Below, one piece after another: positions 23,586-34,594 of a DNA stretch of 64,000 nt (the stretch's first letter is position 1; each line of letters begins with the position of its first letter). Under the pieces are notes generated by a model that was given only the letters and a program-made list of their open reading frames with translations, was not told the DNA's origin and ran no database searches. Source of the stretch: Cycas panzhihuaensis (lineage: Eukaryota; Cycadophyta). The translations under genes and the position numbers were made by a program. Where the stretch lies: positions 173,917,741 through 173,981,740 of the forward strand of contig CM041465.1 in NCBI GenBank assembly GCA_023213395.1. The letters run 5' to 3'.

Positions 23586-24324
23586 TGTTGGGACGTATTT
23601 TGGCACACAAGGCTATGTGGGAACCAACTGTAGGCTGTGTAATCATTAAAGTGCAGGTATGGACCGTGACAAGAGGAAGAAATCACCATTCTAGGTACGT
23701 ATGACAGGTGCATACCTAAACAGGTACGCAATACAAAATATGTACCATCTACAGTACACAAGCAAACAACAAGGGTACGCACGGCAGAGCTAGACCAAAG
23801 GATACCAAGAATGATGACATTAGCACGAAGGACCTACGTACAGACGTACAGATGGAAAGGCAACAGTTAAAGGTAACTAATCAAGTGATTAATGAAAGGT
23901 ACATACAAGGCTCAAAGGGTACGGTTATGACAGGGAGTCATAACCCTTCAGCGAAAAGACACCAAGAAGGCACATTTAAGGGAGCTTGCAAGGACCATTC
24001 TAGTAGTGAGAGCCAAGCATTCAACACACATGGTGGTACGGTAGCCAGTACGCATATCCAGTGGTACGGAGCAGGATACAGTAGATGCATTCCGTGATGC
24101 ATACCTTCTAGGAATGTATATGACAGAATCTAGTGTATACGACTGGAATGTATAGGGAATACATTCCAACTGTGTGCAATCTGTGACCTTATTGTATGGA
24201 ATTGTGAATAAATCTGTGATGATCTAAGTGTATGAAGCATGTTGACTACATCCTAGACTAGACTACCAGTGATTCCTTGACAAGTGTACCAATCTCAGTA
24301 GGGAGATCGTGTAAGAAGTCAACA
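23586..24324 (+). repeat. G2 3' LTR
   Basis: TGTTGGGACG to AAGTCAACA, 739 bp, aligned along its length with the 5' LTR but with a short deletion near 23666. A weak polypurine tract GGGATAGA precedes it. AATAAA at 24207-24212. It is followed by the target duplication GTCAT. Confidence 0.92.
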
Positions 24325-24329
24325 GTCAT

Positions 24330-24859
24330 AACCATTCACCAAGAGGCACATGACAGGGTATTTATTGGTACTTATCTCACCATTCCAACAGTAAGAGCTA
24401 AGTCAATGAGTCTTGTGATACATTCTCAAGGGTGAGAGTCGAGTTACTCATTCCATGGCATGTTCTCAAGGGCAAGAGTAGAGCATTGTATCTTAACATA
24501 TCCGATCTAAACCATTATGCAAGCATTAAGTGTAATGATGCATTCCAATAGGGTTTGATACGCATGAACAACATAGGGAACGCATGTAGTGATACATTCC
24601 AAAGCTGTATGGAAATCTACAAATAGTGATATTGCTTAATAAAACAAAGAGTTGTGTGGAATGTTGTGTACTCTGTGAATGGAAATTGATCATATAAGGT
24701 ATGTGTGACTAGTATGATGAAATAATGATGATGTTATCATAATCCATTGATTGTATGTCTGACATAGTGTTATAATCATGTTGACTAATCCCAACTAGAC
24801 TATCAAATAGTGATCCTTGACAAGTGAATATTTCAATAAGGGCATATAGAAGTCATCAA
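24330..24859 (+). repeat. GX/G4 LTR, right part
   Basis: Continuation of the LTR split by G2. It ends with GTTGACTAATCCCAACTAGACTATC..., CCTTGACAAG and AAGTCATCA, matching the G2 LTR end (GTTGACTACATCC.., AAGTCAACA). GGGTGAGAGTCGAG at about 24430 and a diverged repeat near 24470. No primer site follows; G4 gag codons begin almost at once, so leader and gag start are deleted. Confidence 0.7.
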
Positions 24860-25168
24860 AGTTGATTCATTAAAAACATCTTTTCAAAATCCATTATTTG
24901 GAACAGAGGATAGTGGGAAAAAAACTTCATTAAACATACCCTTAAAGAAAATAACAGAAGAGAAGAGTGTACCCCGACGAGCAAATTATTCCAGCAAAGG
25001 GGAAGAACAATCAATAAGTAGCCCAAAATGGCAGATCATAGGGAGTTTGGAAGACCTGTATTTGATGATGCTTCAAATGCTAATGAACATGTATACTTAT
25101 TCCAAAAGCTAGTGAACTTGAAAAAGATAACAAATGAAGAGGAAATCAAGGAGAGACTCACCTATTCG
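24860..25168 (+). pseudogene. G4 gag fragment (first capsid domain, N-terminal half)
   Basis: Reads SLKTSFQNPLFG, then MADHREFGRPVFDDASNANE and a VYLFQKLVNLKKI segment, matching G2 and G3 gag at 15380-15680 and 41200-41560. It stops at about 25168 inside the domain (EIKERLTYSL), where copia C2 begins on the other strand. Confidence 0.8.
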
Positions 25169-26770
25169 TTGTGTAAAGATATATGTTGTCTGCTCCTCTG
25201 TAGGTCTGTACTGGAGGCTGATCTCACCATTCTGCACATGCTCTCTAATGAAGTCATTATGAACCTCGATATGTTTGATCTGTGCATGAAAACCTGGATT
25301 CTTGGCTAACTTGAGTACACTTTGATTGTCACAGTAAATCCTGGTGGGCTGATCCTGCTGAAGTCCAAGTTCCCTTAGAATCTGTCATAGCCAGATAGCT
25401 TCACAAGTCGCGACTACGACTTTGTACTGCTTGGTGGAGGACAAGGAAACATTGGGTTGCTTCTTGCAACTCCACAAAACAATGCTGAACCAAGGAAAAA
25501 CAATATCCTCGAGGTAGATCTTACGCTATCTTGGCAACCTACCGTAATCTCGTAACCCTTCCAGAGTGAAGTTCTCATTATGTGCATACTCAAGGCCATG
25601 TTGCAATGTGCCTTTGATGTATTTAAGTATGCGTTTAGCTGCATTCCAATGTATCTGATTAGGTTGAGACATGTATCGTGAACAAATCCCAACTGCGAAT
25701 GAAATGTCCGGTCGAGTGTTGGTGAGATAAATGAGGCTCCCAATCAACTGCCGGTAAAGTGTGGGATCTGCAGGTGCAGCTTCCTCATTGAGAGTAAGCT
25801 TAGATCCATTCTCCATTGGTGTAGGCACTGGTTTGTAGTCGTGCATCCTAAACCACTACAAAATGTCCCAAGAATATTTCACTTGGGAGATGAAGATATA
25901 GCCTGGTTGTTGCCATATCTCAAAGCTTAAGAAATAATGAAGAAGTCCAAGATCTGTCATCTCGAAACTTCTCTTCAAGTCATCTTGGAGAATGTGTATC
26001 ATCTTAGTGTCACTGCCAGCGATCACTAACTCATCTACATACAAGACAATAAAGATGGCATGGTTCTTTTCATGTTTGATGTATAGATTAGGATCTGAAG
26101 TAGATCGATGAAACCCATGTCTCAAGTAGTAATCATCAATCTTTGAGTACCATGCTCTTGAAGCTTGTTTCAAGCCATATAACGCCTTTTTTAGGCGACA
26201 TACAAAATGCTCATTGCCTTGTACTTTGTAATCGGGAGGTTGCTCCAAGTATACCTCCTCCTGAAGATCGCCATTAAGAAAGGCGCTCTTCACATCTATC
26301 TGATAAACTGGCCATTTGCATTAAGCAGCTAAGGCCAAGATGAGTCTGATGGTGTTCATATTCGCCACTGGTGCAAAAGTCTCCTCATAGTCTATGCCTT
26401 CCTTTTGTTTAACTCCTTTTGCCATAAGGCGGGCCTTCTGCCGCTTAAGTGAACCATCAGAATGGAATTTGGTGTTGTAGACCCATTCGCAACTGATTGC
26501 CTGTTTGTGTTTAGGCAATTCAACCAAATCCCAAGTACCATTCTTTTCAATAGAATGGATTTTTTTCATCCATGGCAGCCTTCCAATTTTCATTTTTAGA
26601 AGCCTCCTCAAAAGTGGAAGGCTCATCGACACATAGCACTTCAGCCATAAGTGCATAATTGGTTTGCTGCCTGTATTTTGATGGACGTTTTCCTTCAATG
26701 ATGTGGTCGTCCTGTATTGTCTGAGTGTACCATTTTGGTAACTTTTGAATTGAAGTGACTTGAACCTCAA
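25169..26770 (-). pseudogene. C2 RT and RNase H
   Basis: RT entry KGVKQKEGIDYEETFAPVAN (near 26390), then SAFLNGDLQEEVYLEQPP. The active site VLYVDELVIAGSD (near 26040) has Glu for the last Asp of YVDD. RNase H from about 25850: GSLIYLTNTRPDISFAVG, then after frame breaks IKHIEV and REHVQNGEISLQYRPTEEQ, ending before the usual TKPL at 25169. It would reverse-transcribe the element; stops at 25855 and 26296 and the YVDE change rule it out. Confidence 0.88.
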
Positions 26771-29279
26771 GATCTTCTAGTCTAAGTGGTTGATCAACAG
26801 AAGATGTGCTTGGATCAAGTAGAGCAAAATCAGTTGAAGTGAGCGGTCCAAAGAAGTGCAGATGATGTACATGGAGTAGAAGATTGAGAGGGAAGGAAAG
26901 CCTCAACAATCTTCTTGCCTTTGTCAATGGGAGGTTGCATGGATGCTGTTTGCAACTCCTTATGATCTTCTTCAGCAAAGATGACATCTCTTGAGAGATG
27001 CATTTTCTTCCCAATGGGATCATACAACTTGTAGGCTTTGCTATGAATGGCATATCCTACAAAGATGCATTTTAGACTATGCTTGTCTAATTTTTTCCTT
27101 TGCTGATCGGGAATGTGCATATAAGCAGTGCACCCAAAAGTCCTCAAATGGCTGACAGTTGGCTTTTTGCCAGACCATGCCTCCTCGGGTGTCATATCGG
27201 TGGCTGTAGTTAATTGCGATTGGCCACATAGGCGATTGTGTGAAATGCTTCTTGATGAAGCTCGAGTGAGTCCTTGTGCATGCATCATTGCTTTGGCTTT
27301 ATTAGCCAAAGTTCTGTTCATTTGTTCGGAGACTCCATTTTGTTGAGGAGTGTGAGGAATAATCAGTTGTCTCCGATTGCCATTATCCTTGCAGTATTGG
27401 GTGAATTCATTTGAAGTAAATTCACCTCCATTGTCTGTCCTTAATGTTTTGATAGAGTGGCCAAACTCATTTTCCAGTTCAAGCTTGAATTCTTTGAACT
27501 TGGAAAATGCTTCAGATTTGTGTTTGATGAAGTATACCCAGACTTTATGAGGAAAGTCATCAATGAAGGAGATGTAGTACAAAGCTCCTCCAAAAGATGC
27601 AGTGGACATAGGTCCACACAAATCCGAGTGTACCAACTGCAAAGGATGTGATGCATGCCATGCTTTGCCTTTAGGGAAAGGCAAGCGATGCTGAGTCCCC
27701 ATTATGCACGCTTCACAAGGACATTTTGTGCCATAGATCTTTGGAAGCCCATGTACCATATTTTTGTTGATCATCTGCCTTAAATTGTCTAAACTCAAAT
27801 GGCCTAGACGTTGATGCCAAAGTTGCATCTTGGACAAGTATGGAGTGACAATTGAACTAGAGTAAGCAGAATCAAGTGTTATATTATTTGCATCCAATTT
27901 GTAGAGGCCTTGATCCTCATATCCAACAGCTACTACTTGGTCATCTTTATCACTAATTACACATTTCCCGTTTCTGAACAAGACACTCATGTATTGCTTG
28001 TCCAACTTGCTAACACATAGTAAGTTCTTGTCCATTGAAGGTATGAAGTAGGCATTGCCATCAGGAAATGAAGAGAAAGGATTTAAAGAGGAGTGAAATG
28101 GAGCTATTGTGCCTATTCCAGAAATCTTAACAGATTGATTGTTGCCAAAGGTCACTAATTGACCTTTACCTTCCTTGATGTCGCTAAGGAGTTCTTCACT
28201 TCCAGTCATGTGTTGTGAAGCTCCAGAATCAATGATCCAAGTTTCATCAACCTTGGATGTTTGGTATGCACAAAACAGTTTGTCTTCATCTGTAAACTGA
28301 TTAAAGTGGCATTGATTGCCACCTCTAAAACCCCCCCTTCCTCTTTGACCTCCTTGATAGGCACCTCGATTTGGTCGAGGGGGTTGTTGTTCTTCTTGTT
28401 GTTCTTTGGAATCTTTGTTGGTATTGGGCGTGGTCATTGTCGCTGATTTGGTTGACGTGGTTGCCGCTGCTGTTGACGTAGATCTGTTTGCTTTTTTCGA
28501 CAATCAAGTGCTATGTGGTCAAGTTTGCCACAATAATGACAGACAACATTGGTCCTTGAAGACCCAATGTTCATGTTCCTAAACTGCTTTGAGAGTGCAG
28601 GTTTGGGGTTTTGCTTGGCCTTTGATTTGGCCCTGAATGCACCTGATGTGGATGGTTCCTCCTCATTATCCTTGGTGTAGATTTGTTCTTCTTGAAGTAG
28701 TAGACTTTCAAATTCATTGAATGTCATTCTTTCGAGAGAACCATCTCTTGTAGTGGATGATATGAAGCCATTGTAGTCCTTTGGCAAAGCTTTGGTGATA
28801 GATGTGATCAGCTCATCTCTTGTTGCTGGACTACCAAGTGTATTCAACTCATTACATACCTCCTTGATGGAGCAAAGAAAAGCCGACATGGGCTTGACAA
28901 ACTTTACAGAATACAATTTGGCTTTAACCATTAAAATGCGAGCTTCATCTCGCCTTTCATACAATGAGCACAAAATGTCCCAAGCTTCCTTAGAAGTCTT
29001 AGCACAAGCAATGCTTTGATCCACATGTACATCAATAATCATATGAAGGAATGCCAAAGCGATTTCATCTTTGGCTTCCCAAGCAGCAACTAAAGCATCA
29101 TCAGGTTGCACAGTTACATTGCCATTGATAACAGGTACAGGTTGGGGTAGTCTTCCAGAAACATAACCCCAAAATTCATTCATGATCAGCAAATTCTGAG
29201 TGATTCTTTTCCATTCTTGATAGTTATCTTGACCTGTTAATCGAATGGTGCATGCATTTAACATATTGATAGCAACCAT
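26771..29279 (-). pseudogene. C2 gag-protease-integrase (inner copy)
   Basis: Gag ATG at 29279 (MVAINMLNACTIRL). UBN2 core (KEAWDILCSLYERRDE, GFISSTTRDG), zinc knuckle CHYCGKLDHIALDC near 28535. The protease has IDSGASQHMTG (28200-28230) and looks intact. Integrase: LWHQRLGHLSLDNLRQMI, CEACIMGTQHRLPFP, then HSDLCGPM, LRTDNGGEF, HTPQQNGVSE. A small deletion plus rearrangement near 27210-27260 breaks the frame after the catalytic core. A Gln/Asn-rich, RGG-containing linker joins gag and protease. Confidence 0.9.
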
Positions 29280-29376
29280 GTTTCAATTATAAAGCTTGAA
29301 GCTAGCAAATAACTTGGAAACTCAAAGCTTTCGTCGCTTAAGTTCCACCTTCTAACGAAATCAACAGTCCTGATCC
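27055..29376. repeat. Tandem duplication unit, copy 1 (inside C2)
   Basis: Runs from integrase position atcctacaaagatgcatttt to the 5' leader gctttcgtcgcttaagttcc..ctgatc. The same interval recurs immediately as 29377-31692. Confidence 0.85.
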
Positions 29377-31593
29377 TACAAAGATGCATTTTAGACTATG
29401 CTTGTCTAATTTTTTCCTTTGCTGATCGAGAATGTGCATATAAGCAGTGCACCCAAAAGTCCTCAAATGGCTGACAGTTGGCTTTTTGCCAGACCATGCC
29501 TCCTCGGGTGTCATATCAGTGACTGCTGTAGTTGGACTGCGATTGGCCACATAGGCAGCTGTGTGAAATGCTTCTGCCCAGTAAGCTCGAGTGAGTCCTT
29601 GTGCATGCATCATTGCTTTGGCTTTATTAGCCAAAGTTCTGTTCATTCGTTCGGAGACTCCATTTTGTTGAGGAGTGTGAGGAATAGGCAGTTGTCTCTG
29701 AATGCCATTATCCTTGCAGTATTGGGTGAATTCATTTGAAGTAAATTCACCTCCATTATCTGTCCTTAATGTTTTGATAGAGTGGCCAGACTCATTTTCC
29801 ACTTCAAGCTTGAATTCTTTGAACTTGGAAAATGCTTTAGATTTGTGTTTGATGAAGTATACCCAGACTTTATGAGAAAAGTCATCAATGAAGGAGATGT
29901 AGTACAAAGCTGCTCCAAAAGATGCAGTGGACATAGGTCCACACAAATCCGAGTGTACCAACTGCAAAGGATATGATGCACGCCATGCTTTGCCTTTAGG
30001 GAAAGGCAAGCGATGTTGAGTCCCCATTATGCACGCTTCACAAAGACATTTTGTGCCATAGATCTTTGGAAGCCCATGTACCATATTTTTGTTGATCATC
30101 TGCCTTAAATTGTCTAAGCTCAAATGGCCTAGACGTTGATGCCAAAGTTGCATCTTGGACAAGTACAGAGTGACAATTGAACCAGAGTAAGCAAAATCAA
30201 GTGTTATATTATTTGCATCCAATTTGTAGAGGCCTTGATCCTCATATCCAACAGCTACTACTTGGTCATCTTTGTCACTGATTACACATTTCCCATTTCT
30301 GAACAAGACACTCATCTGTTGCTTGTCCAACTTGCTAACAGATAGTAAATTCTTGTCCGTGGAAGGTATAAAGTAGGCATTGCCATCGGCAAATGAAGAG
30401 GAAGGATTTGTAGATGAGTGAAATGGAGCTATTGTGCCTATTCCAGAAATCTTAACAGATTGATTGTTCCCAAAGGTCACTGATTGACCTTTACCTTCCT
30501 TGATGTCAGTAAGGAGTTCTTCACTCCCAGTCATGTGTTGCGAAGCTCCATAATCGATAATCCAAGTTTCATCAACCTTGGATGTTTGATATGCACAAAA
30601 CAATTTGTCTTCATCTGCAAACTGATTAAAGTGGCGTTGATTGCCACCTCTAAAATCCCCCCTTCCTCTTTGACCTCCTTGATTTGGTCGAGGGAGTTAC
30701 TGCTGCTGCTGTTGCTGCAATCTTTGTTGGTATTGCTGATGTGGTTGCTGTTGTCGCTGATTTGGTTGACGTGGTTACTACTGCTATTGACGTAGATCTG
30801 CTTGCTTCTTTCGACAATCAGGTGCTATGTGGCCAGGTTTGCCACAATAATGACATACAACATTGGTTCTTGAAGACCCAATGCTCATGTTCCCAAACTA
30901 CTTTGAGAGTGCAGGTTTAGTGTTCTGCTTGGCCTTTCATTTGGCCATCAATGCACCTAATGTGGATGGTTCCTCCTCATTATCTTTGGTGTAGATTTGT
31001 TCTTCTTGAAGCAATAAACTTTCAAATTCGTTGAATGTCATTCTTTTGAGAGAACCATCTCTTGTAGTAGATGATATAAAGCCATTGTAGTCCTTTGGCA
31101 AAGCTTTGGTGATAGATGTGATCAATTCATCTCTTGTTGCTAGACTATCAAGTGTATTCAACTCATTACATACCTCCTTGATGGAGGAAAGAAAAGCCGA
31201 CATAGGCTTGACAAACTTTGCAGAATACAACTTGGCTTTTACCATTAAAATGCGAGCTTCATCTCGCATTTCATACAATGAGGACAAAATGTCCCAAGCT
31301 TCCTTAGAAGTTTTTGCACAAGCAATGTTTTGATCCACATGTACATCAACAATCATATGAAGGAATGCCAAAGCGATTTCATCTTTGGCTTCCCAAGCAG
31401 CAACAAAAGCATCATCAGATTGCACAGTTACATTGCCATTGACAACAGGTACAAGTTGGGGTAGTCTTCCAGAAACATAACCCCAAAATTCATTCATGAT
31501 TAGCAAATTCTGAGTGATTCTTTTCCATTCTTCATAGTTATCTTGACATGTTAATCGAATGGTGCATGCATTAAGCATGTTAATAGCAGCCAT
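29377..31593 (-). pseudogene. C2 gag-protease-integrase (outer, truncated copy)
   Basis: Gag ATG at 31593 (MAAINMLNACTIRL). Same domain order as the inner copy, ending in integrase after TFGCTAYMHI at about 29377, with no RT. The protease motif reads IDYGASQHM, so Ser of DSGA is Tyr. The integrase core retains LRTDNGGEF and YWAEAFHTAAY, which the inner copy has lost. The gag end carries a stop (30956) and a CTG/TTG-rich (Gln-coding) expansion near 30695-30770. Confidence 0.88.
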
Positions 31594-31692
31594 GTTTCAG
31601 TTATAAGGCTTGCAACTAGCAGATAACTTCGAAACTCAAAGCTTTCGTCGCTTAAGTTCCACCTTCTAACGAAACCAACAGTCTTGATCTTA
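29377..31692. repeat. Tandem duplication unit, copy 2 (inside C2)
   Basis: Begins at the same integrase position and ends in the same leader sequence before it continues as gatcttactagaag into the rest of the leader. The junction near 29376 shares a short ATC(C/T)TAC with both parents. The copies are very similar but not identical. Confidence 0.85.
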
Positions 31693-32672
31693 CTAGAAGA
31701 TCCAACAACTGAATGGAATGATGAGGGGTGGAGGACTAGGCTACGGAGTTGGTCCAACTCTGATCTATAGAAGAGATCCAACAGCTTGCCAAGACAAATC
31801 TAGGACAAGGCAGGTAGGGTTGATCTACATGGACGTACCATGCTTTCCACAGGATTCATGTACCAATAACACCCTTTTTGAACCTCCTTTCCCTCAAGCA
31901 ACCTTCATGCACTGACCGTACGGTCGGTTGGTCCCCTAGGAAATGCACCAAGCTTAAGGTTATTTCAGAGGCAAGGTTTGAACCTTTTTCGGGCCTCTCC
32001 AACAAGATTTTAAGTCACTTTTTAGAAGTTTTAAAGTGAACTTAGATTTATTTTTACTTGGATGATGTACTTATGGAAATGCTTGATTAAGCTTTACAAT
32101 GAAAGTGGCTTCAAAAGGAAGCAAATTTAGTACATCAATATGAACACTTGAAGTGTTTGTTACAATGAGCACTTAATGAAGTGTAGTGCTTATGTAAATC
32201 GAAGTAAAAAACAAATGCTTGATTACAATGAGTTTTGCAAAAAAAATACTTTGAAAATGTGCTTAAGTACTCACTGAAGCAAAGCAAAACATTGTGATGA
32301 AGATACAAATGGGTTCATTTTAATGCTCAAAAGTGAAGGTAAGAGAACCACTTGCAAAGTAGGACACCAAGCACCAAGTGTTGGGACTTTAAAATAGTCC
32401 CAACGATAAAAAAGGAAGTGATTTTATTAAGTACAAAGTATTTTTTGAGCCCTTTTGTGACTAAGGGCAATAGGTCACCATGCAAGGTGCCTTAAAAAAG
32501 TGTTTGAAAATAGTGATAAGTATCACTTTTAAAATAGGCAAACACTTAAAATCACTTCACCTAAGTCAATTAACACTTATGCAACATTAATTAAGTGTTA
32601 AAAGAAGCTTAAAGAGCCAAGAAACATAGGCTAAAATTTGAATTTTTTTGCAACTTGAGCAATAAGGACACC
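31594..32672 (-). other. C2 leader, part next to gag
   Basis: No coding sequence recognised. AT-rich. It contains the 12-bp perfect palindrome GACCGTACGGTC at 31914-31925. The left flank of G3 is ACACC at 32668-32672. Confidence 0.6.
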
Positions 32673-33503
32673 TGTTGACTGCTGGGGTAACTTGTTACAC
32701 TTACGAGACACCCCTGCTCACTTGTCAAGGTTACACAGCGCTATAGTCTAGTTTTAAGACACTGTCAACATAGTTATTCATATACATTCCACATACATTC
32801 CATATAAAATCCACAGAATGGTACACGGTGATGCAATCAATACATACTTGACAAATCATCATCACACACCAAGAATACACCAATTTCCACGTAACTCTTC
32901 CTTTTATTAATTCAGCTCAATTACACAAGGGTGGAATGCATTCTGAGCATTCCAAAGACATACAATCCTTTTGTACATATGCGTGCCGGATGGTACTTAT
33001 CACATATCCATGCTCCAATCACCGTCATGCGTCTTGTCTCTGTACTCTTGCGTGCAGTGATATCCGGCTCTCACCCTAACCAGTGAACCATGCGTACCTC
33101 CTTAAGTACTCCTGTTGGTACCTTTTGGTGAAGGGTTATGACTCTGTCATAGCATACCCTTCGATCATGCGTACCTCTTCGCCTTATGCGTACCTCTTCA
33201 CTTAATCACTTTGTTTATCCTTAATTAATTCTTCCTTTGGGTCAAAATGCGTCAAAATGCGTCGTCAGCACCTCCCGGTCTTCCTTGGTCCCACAGGTCA
33301 TGCGTCCGCTTGGTTTGGTTCCGATTACCACCGATGCGTTCACATCATGCGTGCCCGTTCAGTGCACTTTTGTCATCGTACCAGAATGCTCGTTTTTTAC
33401 GTCGTTTGCCTCGTGCGTACCTCCGTCTGGTCCGTACACCTGACTGGATTCTCTGACCTACCTCTGGTCCTCACACAGCCATTGAGTCAATTTAATGCCA
33501 ACA
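32673..33503 (-). repeat. G3 3' LTR
   Basis: On the minus strand TGTTGGCATT.. to ..CAGTCAACA. It contains AATAAAAGG near 32915, GGATTTTATATGG near 32805, many GTAC tetramers (33090-33440) and, at 33059-33076, the complement of a tRNA-Glu anticodon arm. It is preceded by a short purine tract GGGATAGA. Confidence 0.93.
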
Positions 33504-33522
33504 TCTATCCCGGGTCACAGTC

Positions 33523-34594
33523 TCAAGGCGGCTCCTGCTGCCTCGGTCCTCCCAAAATCTCTTCATTTATCTGTGTCAGGGTAGCAATAATGGCATCCTT
33601 CTCCTTTATTTTTTCCTGAAGGGCCGCTATCTCTGCTTTGTACCCTGCCTCCATATCCTGAATCATTTGAATAATTGGCCCTGCTTTGTCCTGTGGTGTA
33701 GGAGGTGCTGAGGCCTCTCCAACCTCTGCTGCTACTGGGAAGTCTTCCCAATCTTCCCAGGATGCTTCTGCCTCTTCTTCTGTTTCCTCCTCTCCTTTCT
33801 TCCTCTTCCCACGTCGATGGACAACTTGCTTTGTCCTGTGAGGAATAGGTGTACCTGGGGTTTTTTGTAACCAGGTAAGGACCTTCTGCATTTGCTTCTG
33901 AATTCTCCTTTTAGCTTCCATGCTAGTTGTAGTATCTGGGAACTCTGCTACCCATTGTTTAATAATTGGTTCCCGAGGAGAAATAGTGGTTCTGGTCAAT
34001 TGGACTTCCGGACACTGGTAAAACAAAATTGCCAAAAGTAATGAAGGATGGCGAAAGGGTTGTGTCCGGATCTCCTGTAACTGTTGCCTCATATTTTCCG
34101 ATAAAAATTCGGACCAATTCATTCGTTCTCCATCCCGAATTTTCAAGAGTACCTACATCATACCTCCCTGGATGTAGGTATATTTCCTTTTTGACAAAAA
34201 TCTGGAATTAATTACCTTGGCCACCCACTGCAATTTGTTGTCCATGATGTCGGCTACCCTGATTCCGCCAGACATTATCTGGGTGTTAGGATGGCATAAC
34301 TCCCTCATCCACATTTCTCGGTCAACTTCTGATCTTTTTGTTCCCAATGGAACTTCTCCCTCCTTGGGAAGTCCAGTAATTGTGTGGACTATGTCTGCGT
34401 CCAATTTGGCTTTGCCGCTGTTTGCTTTTAGGGCCATCAGAATTTGGTCCATCAACTCCGGGTCATAATACATAGGGTTGCAAAAAATATAATCTTTCCA
34501 CCGCTGCTTGACCTTTGCACGAAATCTTTGGTAGGGCTTGGAGGTCCTGCTTCAGCTTGGGGATGTATGCCTCTTGGCACCTTGCCGTGCTCAT
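33523..34594 (-). pseudogene. G3 aORF
   Basis: ATG at 34594 (MSTARCQEAYIPKLKQDLQ), stop at 33523. Conserved blocks: YYDPELMDQILMALK, SEVDREMWMREL, SGGIRVADI, INSRFLSKRKYTYI, MNWSEFL, FRHPSLLLAILFYQC, then VVHRRGKRKKGEEE (basic, NLS-like). An acidic stretch and a heptad-rich C-terminus (AEIAALQEKIKEKDA) follow. The middle domain resembles PF20167. Three reading-frame changes (near 34480, 34150, 34020) break it. No membrane segment or signal peptide. Confidence 0.8.

Larger units (their letters stand above)
13961..24324 (+). mobile_element. G2: Ty3/gypsy element with two LTRs
   Basis: Structurally complete but decayed. LTRs 13961-14708 and 23586-24324, flanked by the 5-bp duplication GTCAT (13956-13960 and 24325-24329). 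Internal order: tRNA-Glu primer site, gag with four zinc knuckles, protease, second capsid region, RT, RNase H, integrase, hairpin array, aORF. Gag and protease share one frame and the following domains are in the next, with a single-base indel near 17430, so the ancestor probably had one long gag-pol ORF. The two LTRs differ at many sites, so the insertion is old. Confidence 0.93.

Noticed and set aside
33059-33076. tRNA-Glu-like string as a tRNA gene
   Set aside because: Only the anticodon arm matches; D arm, T arm and acceptor are missing. Reported as a complementarity instead.
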